Shown here piece by piece: positions 58,307 through 64,000 of a DNA stretch of 64,000 nt. The stretch is from the NCBI RefSeq assembly GCF_014641455.1, contig NZ_BMHT01000007.1, positions 1-64,000 on the forward strand. The letters are read 5' to 3'. This stretch comes from Hymenobacter cavernae. GTDB taxonomy: Bacteria > Bacteroidota > Bacteroidia > Cytophagales > Hymenobacteraceae. Within the stretch, counting starts at the first letter, position 1, and every line of letters starts with the position of its first letter. The notes below the pieces were generated by a model. That model worked only from the letters and a program-made list of their open reading frames with translations, was not told the DNA's origin and ran no database searches. Made by a program: the position numbers and the translations under genes.

Positions 58307-59197
58307 TTAGGAAGGGTCGGAAACCTGGCCGATCTGCTGACCGCGGTTGTTGTACACGCCGCCTTCTGCACTCACATAGAGCCGCCGCTCCTGGCCGTCT
58401 ACCAGGATGTAGGGGAAGGAGCGGCTGTTGGAGCGCGTCAGCTTGCCGACGACCTGGGCCGTGCGGGAGTTTTGCTGCAACCGCACCACACTCAGCTTGT
58501 TAGTGAGGTAATACAGCTCGTCGGGGCTGTCGTGAAACGTGATTCTGCCGACCACGCTCACCGGGCTGGCCGAGGTTTGGGTAATCGGAGCCGGAGCCTG
58601 AATCGGGCGGCTGGCAATAGCCACCGGCGCCGACGAAGGAGCCGCCGTGCGGGTGCTGGCTACAATCTGGTCGTTGGCGCGTTTCCAGCCGTCGCCGATG
58701 GCTTTCAGGCGCGGGGCCTGGCTAGGGTGAGTGGCCGAAGCCCCTTCATCCGACACAACGGCCATAGCCGTTTGCGCCTGGGCCAAGCTGGCACCCATCT
58801 TGCGGAGCACAAAGCCCGAAAACTCGTCGGCTTCCAGCTCGTCGCTGGGGTTGCTGCCACCCGATTGCAGGGTATGGCCGTTGAGGTGGTGGCCCATCTC
58901 GTGGGCCAGAATGCTGATACCGGCCCAGTCGGTGTGGCCAGCGCGGTTCACGGCCGCCACAAACTGAGGATTGTAAAGCAAGTAGCGCTTGCCGCCGTAC
59001 ACGACGGCCGCAGCGTTTTGAACGTCCGTTGTGGCCCGCAGTTCAAAGCGAGGCTTCAGGCCGACCACATCCGTGATTTCACGCAGAATGTCGCGGGTGC
59101 TGGTCGTGGTTTGTGCCACGGCCATGGTGCCCGTCAGGAAGAGCCAGCCGGCAAGCAACAGGCCTGCACAGCGGCGGAAGATGCGGTTGGTTTTCAT
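58307..59197 (-). CDS. secreted M48-like metalloprotease
   Basis: The 296-residue product has a signal peptide (ending MAVAQ, about 29) and a zinc motif HEMGH (99-103) within ISILAHEMGHHLNGH, followed by the Glu-containing ELEADEFSGFVLRKMGAS. This fits M48-like soluble peptidases. The C-terminal part, after a Thr/Ser/Pro-rich linker, is a small beta domain (YILVDGQERRLYVSAEGG) of unknown role. It lies just upstream of the large subtilase-like gene on the same strand, separated by a terminator. Confidence 0.85.
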   Translation of the reverse strand: MKTNRIFRRCAGLLLAGWLFLTGTMAVAQTTTSTRDILREITDVVGLKPRFELRATTDVQNAAAVVYGGKRYLLYNPQFVAAVNRAGHTDWAGISILAHEMGHHLNGHTLQSGGSNPSDELEADEFSGFVLRKMGASLAQAQTAMAVVSDEGASATHPSQAPRLKAIGDGWKRANDQIVASTRTAAPSSAPVAIASRPIQAPAPITQTSASPVSVVGRITFHDSPDELYYLTNKLSVVRLQQNSRTAQVVGKLTRSNSRSFPYILVDGQERRLYVSAEGGVYNNRGQQIGQVSDPS

Positions 59198-59339
59198 GAA
59201 TATTTCCTTGGTTAGCTGGACGAAACAAAGACAAAAATCCTGCCGGAAGCGGGTTCTCTGCCAGTTTGCCCGTGTAGCTTTATAACGTAGAATAAGTATG
59301 TTTTAGTGCCTGAGCTCGTCTGATACTTAGCCTGTTTTA

Positions 59340-59445
59340 CGCCTGTCGTCCTGAGGAACGAAGGACCTAATGCCAGTTCAACGAGTCGTTGTCACGATGG
59401 TCGTTGAACTGGCATTAGGTCCTTCGTTCCTCAGGACGACAGGCG
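59340..59445. repeat. inverted repeat with 45-bp perfect arms
   Basis: Arms 59340-59384 and 59401-59445 are exact complements over all 45 bp, with a 16-nt loop. They contain GTCCTGAGGAACGAAGGACC and GTTCAACGA. Other members of the family are at 9349 and 34463. It lies in the 272-bp gap before the ABC transporter; the rest shows nothing clear. Confidence 0.92.
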
Positions 59446-59469
59446 GGTTCCGGAAATTACAAAGAGGTG

Positions 59470-61254
59470 CTAGGCCAGCTGCGGGGCTACCAGGGCCGCC
59501 GGCCGCTCGCCGATCTGCTGCCGCCACATGGCATAATATAAGCCCTTCTGCGCCAGCAGTTCCTCGTGGCGGCCTTGCTCGGCGATGTGGCCGCGCTCCA
59601 GCACGAAGATGCGGTCGGCGTGCAGGATGGTGCTCAGGCGGTGCGCAATGAGAATGGTGATGTGCTGGCGCGAGCCCGACAGTTCGCGCACCGTCCGCCC
59701 GATTTCCTCTTCCGTGAGCGAGTCGAGGGCGGACGTGGCTTCATCGAACACGAGCAGCGTGGGTTTGCGCAACAAGGCGCGGGCAATGCTCAGGCGCTGT
59801 TTCTCGCCACCCGATACTTTCACGCCGCCCTCGCCAATGATGGTATCCAGACCTAGGGGTGCACGGGCCAGAAGCGTGTCGGCAGCGGCTTGGCGCAGGG
59901 CGGCCAGGCATTCCTCATCGGTGGCTTGCGGCGCTACGAAGCGCAGGTTCTCGCGGATGGTGCCGGCGAAAAGCTGCGTATCCTGGGTCACGAAGCCAAT
60001 CTGCTCGCGCAGCGTATCCAGATCGAGCTGGGTGCCGGGAATGTTGTTGTACAGAATCTGGCCGCTGGCGGGCGGGTAAAGGCCAACCAGCAGCTTCACC
60101 AGTGTCGTTTTGCCCGAGCCGGACGGGCCCACAAAAGCAATCGTCTCACCTAGCTTCGTGGTGAAGGTAATGCCATCCAAGGCCGGCAGGCTGGCCGAAA
60201 GGTGCTGAAAGCGAACCTGCTGAAAACCTAGAGTCTGAATCTGGTTGATAACCTGCGGATGCGCTGGCTTCACTTCCTTGGGCGTGTCGAGAATCTGCTG
60301 GTAATTGGCCAGCGAAGCTTCCGTTTCGCGGTACACGTTGATGATGGTACCCATCTCCTGCAAAGGCCCGAAAATGGCAAACGAGTAGATAAAGAAGGAA
60401 AAGAACTCGCCGACGGAAATAACCTTCTGCACCACCAGAAACAGCAGCATCAGCAGAATGATGTTGCGCATCAGGTTCACGAAAGTGCCCTGTACAAACG
60501 ACAACGAGCGTAGGTAGCGCACCTTTTTCAGCTCCAGCTTCAGAATCTTGCTGGTGGTGTTGTTCAGGCGCAGCGTTTCCTGCTGAGCCAGGCCTAGGCT
60601 TTTGATCAGCTCGATGTTGCGCAGACTTTCGGTGGTAGAGCCGGCCAGCGCCGTGGTTTCAGCCACAATAGTTTTCTGAATGACCTTGATGCGCTTACTC
60701 AGCACCAGGCTCAGGGAACCTAGGAGCGGAATTGTGAGGAAGTACACCGCCGCAATAGGCCAGTACACGCTGATGGCGTACCACGTCACGAAGATGATGC
60801 CCACCAGCGAAATGAACAGCACATTGACGAAGCTCTGAATCAGCTTCTCGACATCGGTGCGCACTTTCTGGAGCTTGCCTAAGGTTTCGCCAGAACGTTG
60901 ATCTTCAAAAACCTGGTACGGCAACTCCAGGGAGTGGCGCAAACCGTCGGAATACAGCTCAGCCCCCAGGCGCTGGGTGATGACGTTGGTGTAGTAGTCC
61001 TGAAAGTTCTTGGCAATGCGCGACACCATCGCGACGCCCATCGCTTTGAGAATCAGGATGCCGGCGCCCATTGTCATGAACTGCCAGAAGCCAGGCCGCA
61101 CGGTGCTCCCCAGCGTAGGCGTGACGTAGCGGTCGATAATCTGCCGCAGAATGTAAGGGTCGAGCAGGGAAAAAATCTGGTTGATGGCCGCCAGCAACAG
61201 GGCCAGCGCCAGCAAGCCCCAGTAGTTGCGCAGGTAGCTGTAGAGGAGTTTCAT
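59470..61254 (-). CDS. ABC transporter, fused permease and ATPase
   Basis: The 594-residue half-transporter has six membrane segments (about 13-300) and a nucleotide-binding domain: Walker A GPSGSGKTT (376-384), signature VSGGEKQRLSIARALL, Walker B LLVFDEATSALD and the H-loop LIAHRLS. It probably works as a homodimer that exports lipids, drugs or peptides (MsbA/LmrA type). No partner is next to it. The ATG at 61254 starts the first helix properly. Confidence 0.93.
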   Translation of the reverse strand: MKLLYSYLRNYWGLLALALLLAAINQIFSLLDPYILRQIIDRYVTPTLGSTVRPGFWQFMTMGAGILILKAMGVAMVSRIAKNFQDYYTNVITQRLGAELYSDGLRHSLELPYQVFEDQRSGETLGKLQKVRTDVEKLIQSFVNVLFISLVGIIFVTWYAISVYWPIAAVYFLTIPLLGSLSLVLSKRIKVIQKTIVAETTALAGSTTESLRNIELIKSLGLAQQETLRLNNTTSKILKLELKKVRYLRSLSFVQGTFVNLMRNIILLMLLFLVVQKVISVGEFFSFFIYSFAIFGPLQEMGTIINVYRETEASLANYQQILDTPKEVKPAHPQVINQIQTLGFQQVRFQHLSASLPALDGITFTTKLGETIAFVGPSGSGKTTLVKLLVGLYPPASGQILYNNIPGTQLDLDTLREQIGFVTQDTQLFAGTIRENLRFVAPQATDEECLAALRQAAADTLLARAPLGLDTIIGEGGVKVSGGEKQRLSIARALLRKPTLLVFDEATSALDSLTEEEIGRTVRELSGSRQHITILIAHRLSTILHADRIFVLERGHIAEQGRHEELLAQKGLYYAMWRQQIGERPAALVAPQLA

Positions 61255-61315
61255 GAGAAGGGGAGGGCAGTTCAAGGAAGATAAGCACCTAGCCTAGGCA
61301 TAAGTTTCGACAATC

Positions 61316-61630
61316 GTAGGAACGCGCTACGGCGCGTTCTCGCCAGAACAGCCAGGGGCGTACCAATAACAGCCAGAACGTCATTTCGACCAACGGGAGA
61401 AATCTCGCGGGCTGACACCAGAACGTCATTCCGAGCCTTGCGAGGAATCTCGCGTGCAGTAGTAACTCCAATCGGCAGGGTTTACCATTGCAGTAGAGAT
61501 GCTTCGACCAGCTCTGCATGACGTTCAACTTCAGCACGCGAGATTTCTCCCGTTGGTCGAAATGACGTTCAGGTTGGATACTTACCTACCTGCTTCGTTC
61601 TGGCGAGAACGCGCCGTGGCGCGTTCCTAC
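61316..61630. repeat. nested inverted repeats
   Basis: The outermost arms 61316-61349 and 61597-61630 belong to the GTAGGAACGCGCC family (one mismatch). Inside them, 61376-61409 and 61537-61570 are perfect 34-bp arms that begin GAACGTCATTTCGACCAACG. Inside those are a half copy of the GTCATTCCGAG family (61421-61460) and a half copy like AGATGCTTCG...ATGACGTTC (61494-61526). Three to four repeat families are thus stacked within the 384-bp gap. Confidence 0.85.
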
Positions 61631-61638
61631 AGTCGTTT

Positions 61639-63132
61639 TTACTCCCAGCCCCCGCCTAGGGCTTTAACAAGATTAACGGAGTAGCGGAGCTGATCAGCCT
61701 GGGTTTGCACCACGAGGCGCGCCGCTTCAAGTGTTTGGCGGTCAGCATCTACTACTTCGAAGTAGTTGGTCAGGCCGCGGTTGTACCGTTCGCGGGTGAG
61801 CAGCCCAGCTAGCCGCGCCGAGCGCAAAGCTCGCTGCTGCGCTTCGAGTTGAGCAGCGCTTTGCTGCACATCCGCTAAGGATGTTTCCACTTCCTGAAAG
61901 GCGGTGAGCGCCGACTGCTGGTAGTTGGCCGTCGCGGTGTTAAAACGCGCCTCGGCTAACTGCTGGTTGGAGCGCAAGCGCCCCCCGTTGAAAATCGGAA
62001 TAGCCAGGCTGCCACCTAGGTAATAGGTGTAGCTGTCATTGAGGCGCATGATTTCGCCGAGCTGCGCGCTCTGCGGACCTACGTAACCGTTGAGCAGCAC
62101 CGTCGGCCGCCGCGCCAGGCGGGCCGCATCAATGCGGGCATCAGAGGCAGCCAGCTGGCGCTCAGCGCGCTGCAAATCGGGGCGACGGGCGAGCAGAGTG
62201 GCCGGCACAGAGGTCGGAACGGTGGGCGCAGCGAGCACTGTAGGGCGCGGAGCCACTGTGAAGCTGCTGGCTGGCTGGCCACACACAGTAGCCAAAGCTG
62301 CCACGTAGCCGGCCCGCTGGCGTTGCACTTCCACCCGGCTAGCGTCCACGTTGGCTAGTTCCGTTTCAGCGCGGCGCACCCCGATTTCGTTATCAACCCC
62401 TGCTTTGAAGCGTGACTGTACCAGCTGCAAGTTCTGCACCCTAGCTTGGCGGGTGCTGTCGAGCACACCTAGGTCGGCGTCGAGCCCGCGGATGGTAAAG
62501 TAGTAGCTGGCCGCGTCGGCGGTAAGCGTGAGCTGCACCACGCGCAGGTCCGCTTCGGCCGCTTGCTGGTCCGTCTCGGCGGCGCGCACGTTGCTGCGGA
62601 TGCGGCCCCACACGTCCAGCTCGTAGTTGACGTTTATGGGAATGTAAAACTGCTGCTGACTAATGCCGATAACCGTAGCATTAGGAAACTGCACCGGCCG
62701 CAGCGCCGACAAGTGGCTCTTGTACACCGAAGGGTTCACGGTCACTTCGGGCGTGCGGTAAGAAGTGGCATTGCGCACCGTAGCCCGCGCCTCTTCCACC
62801 CGCGACACGGCCGCGCGGGCGTTGAAGTTGCTGGCCAAAGCCTGCTGCTCCAATGTGTTCAGGTCGGGGTCGTTATAGAGCGTCCACCATGAAGGAGCCT
62901 GGGGCGCCTGATTGACAGGCGTTGGCGTGGTAGGCGCGGGCGTTGGGCTGGCTGGCTGCGGAGGCGTCGCAGGGTTCGTAATAGGAGCAGAACTATTGTT
63001 TTTCCACTGCGTTGGCGTCGCTACTTCCGGTGCTTTGTAGTGCGAGGTTGTCGCGCAACCAACCAGCCACAGCCAGCCGATATTGAATCCCAAACGACGA
63101 AAAAGAGAACTGGAACTCTTCAAAAACTTCAT
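61639..63132 (-). CDS. outer-membrane efflux lipoprotein (NodT/OprM family)
   Basis: The 497-residue product has a lipoprotein signal (LWLVGC, Cys26) and the TolC-like channel pattern in two repeats: WWTLYNDPDLNTLEQQALASN, SRVEEARATVRNATSYRTP, INVNYELDVWGRIRS, LARRPDLQRAERQLAASDARI, and AIPIFNGGRLRSNQQLAEARF. A Thr/Pro-rich segment follows the lipid anchor. It would form the outer-membrane exit duct of a tripartite RND pump with the adaptor encoded immediately upstream. Confidence 0.93.
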   Translation of the reverse strand: MKFLKSSSSLFRRLGFNIGWLWLVGCATTSHYKAPEVATPTQWKNNSSAPITNPATPPQPASPTPAPTTPTPVNQAPQAPSWWTLYNDPDLNTLEQQALASNFNARAAVSRVEEARATVRNATSYRTPEVTVNPSVYKSHLSALRPVQFPNATVIGISQQQFYIPINVNYELDVWGRIRSNVRAAETDQQAAEADLRVVQLTLTADAASYYFTIRGLDADLGVLDSTRQARVQNLQLVQSRFKAGVDNEIGVRRAETELANVDASRVEVQRQRAGYVAALATVCGQPASSFTVAPRPTVLAAPTVPTSVPATLLARRPDLQRAERQLAASDARIDAARLARRPTVLLNGYVGPQSAQLGEIMRLNDSYTYYLGGSLAIPIFNGGRLRSNQQLAEARFNTATANYQQSALTAFQEVETSLADVQQSAAQLEAQQRALRSARLAGLLTRERYNRGLTNYFEVVDADRQTLEAARLVVQTQADQLRYSVNLVKALGGGWE

Positions 63133-63201
63133 GCGAAGTGGTGAAAGCTAGGTAGGGGAAAGAAATAAGGATAATTGATAGTGAGATAGTTGTATGATCG
63201 T

Positions 63202-63401
63202 CTGTCATCCTGAGCGCAACGCAGTGGAGCATTCCGCGCATCAAGCGGCGTGACCTCCCTCTGATTAGCGAAAAGCCCTATTAAAAGTCCCAACTCACTT
63301 ATCACCCAAACCTAGGTTAAGAGAGTTTTAGGGCTGCGTTAAACGTTGGTGCTTCTCAGAGTGAGGTCCTTCACTCTGCTTCGCGCCGTTCAGGATGACA
63401 G
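63202..63401. repeat. long CTGTCATCCTGAGC repeat, copy 3
   Basis: The outer arms CTGTCATCCTGAGCG (63202-63216) and CGTTCAGGATGACAG (63387-63401) are inverted with one mismatch. The inner part shares CCTCCCTCTGATTAGCGAAA with copies at 10738 and 46140, and the centre holds AAACCTAGGTT. It separates the efflux duct gene from the adaptor gene and ends one base from the adaptor stop codon. Confidence 0.78.
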
Positions 63402-63402
63402 C

Positions 63403-64000
63403 TTAATGAGCATCCGCTACCGGCGACGACACCCTGGGTTGATCGGGGTCGTAGGGGCGCTGGGGAGCGGCGGGTTTGGCGGGGCCTTCGGGTTTCTTGG
63501 GGGCTTCGGCTACTTTGGTTTGCACAAGCTGGCCTTCTTCCAGGGTTTCGGCGGGGTTAATCACCAGCAGCTCGTGGCCTTGCAAGCCTTTTGTTACTTC
63601 CAGCTGCGCGCCGAAGTCGCGGCCGGGAACGATGGGCTGGTAATGCACTTTCTTATCCTGAATTACGACGACCTGCGGATTGGTACCGCCGGGTACCAGC
63701 GAATTTGCCGAGATGATAACGCTAGGTGCTGTGCGAATCAGCTTGAAGCGCACCTGAGCAAACATACCCGGCAGCAGCTTCTGGTCGCGGTTCGGGATTT
63801 TTACCTCCGTGCGCATGGTGCGGGTGGAGGTGTTCAGGGCGCCCGCCGTGCGCGACACGATGCCTTCAAACTTGCGGTCAGGATATTCGGGCACCAGCAC
63901 GTCGGTGTGCATGCCCACTTTGATGCTCGGCACAAAGTTCTGCGGCACTTCCACGAAGGCGCGAATCGTGTCAGTTTGCTCGATCTTGAACAGCTGCGCG
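63403..64000 (-). CDS. RND efflux periplasmic adaptor (partial)
   Basis: The C-terminal 199 residues are present; the frame is open to the window end. It shows the membrane-fusion-protein pattern: LFKIEQTDTIRAFVEVPQNF, VLVPEYPDRKFEGIVSRTAG, TSTRTMRTEVKIPN, LLPGMFAQVRFKL, and GLQGHELLVINPAETLEEGQ. The tail (Lys/Pro/Ala-rich, about 40 residues) is variable. It links an RND pump, expected just beyond the window, to the outer-membrane duct at 61639. Confidence 0.9.
   Translation of the reverse strand, partial: AQLFKIEQTDTIRAFVEVPQNFVPSIKVGMHTDVLVPEYPDRKFEGIVSRTAGALNTSTRTMRTEVKIPNRDQKLLPGMFAQVRFKLIRTAPSVIISANSLVPGGTNPQVVVIQDKKVHYQPIVPGRDFGAQLEVTKGLQGHELLVINPAETLEEGQLVQTKVAEAPKKPEGPAKPAAPQRPYDPDQPRVSSPVADAH

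Noticed and set aside
59340..59445. Ends of an insertion sequence
   Set aside because: The arms are separated by only 16 bases and enclose no transposase; no transposase gene is visible anywhere in the window.

Overview
The window looks like chromosomal DNA from a Hymenobacter-like member of the Bacteroidota (Cytophagales). The reasons are: two large secreted proteins ending in type IX secretion (Por) sorting domains, promoters with the Bacteroidota TAnnTTTG -7 box, a carboxypeptidase-regulatory-domain TonB receptor, a split transketolase, a DnaB helicase and Mpl of Bacteroidota type, and moderately high GC. I found no rRNA, tRNA, CRISPR array, intact insertion sequence or prophage. The genus is inferred from style, not from a search.

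Layout. 1-3.3 kb: the decayed tail of a lost sorting-domain protein, two operator-like palindromes, and a secreted CE15-like esterase with nested carbohydrate-binding domains. 3.4-7.7 kb: the two transketolase halves, separated by a von Willebrand A protein and a PhyH-type dioxygenase. 7.8-13.6 kb: a DHA2 drug transporter, Bcp peroxiredoxin, lipocalin, M23 peptidase and FAH-family enzyme. 13.9-19.8 kb: an M48 lipoprotease with two small envelope genes, Mpl, and dnaB carrying an intein in its P-loop. 19.9-21.4 kb: a Crp-type regulator and a YgiD-type dioxygenase. 21.6-26.6 kb: pectin degradation (PL11 lyase, GH28 polygalacturonase) next to a secreted acetamidase/formamidase-like protein. 26.7-36.7 kb: M1 aminopeptidase, an HxlR/NmrA redox pair like E. 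coli ytfH-ytfG, a GH63-like glucosidase, an S1/P1 nuclease and a dienelactone hydrolase. 36.8-45.9 kb: small conserved genes, a YfeH-type transporter, and an iron-uptake pair (TonB siderophore receptor plus PepSY membrane protein) with Fur-box-like sites. 46-54 kb: LTxxQ protein, SDR, an Lgt-like membrane protein, two AT-rich foreign-looking genes, an MJ0619/Tes-like radical SAM enzyme, three tandem paralogous small membrane proteins, MutM and a PhzF-like protein. 54-64 kb: a giant subtilase-like secreted protein whose catalytic His position is Glu, an M48-like protease, an ABC exporter, and an outer-membrane efflux protein beside an RND adaptor cut by the window end.

Two layers of structure are not explained by genes. 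First, CTAG-containing words, above all CCTAGG, are far more frequent than chance inside and outside genes. Second, many intergenic gaps hold long inverted repeats of about 80-230 bp from several families. Many have CCTAGGT or a close variant at the centre, some overlap start or stop codons, and one locus has repeats nested inside repeats. The best candidates for an undescribed functional unit are the Lgt-like / radical SAM / triple small-membrane-protein region (48.1-52.2 kb) and the palindrome/CTAG system itself.
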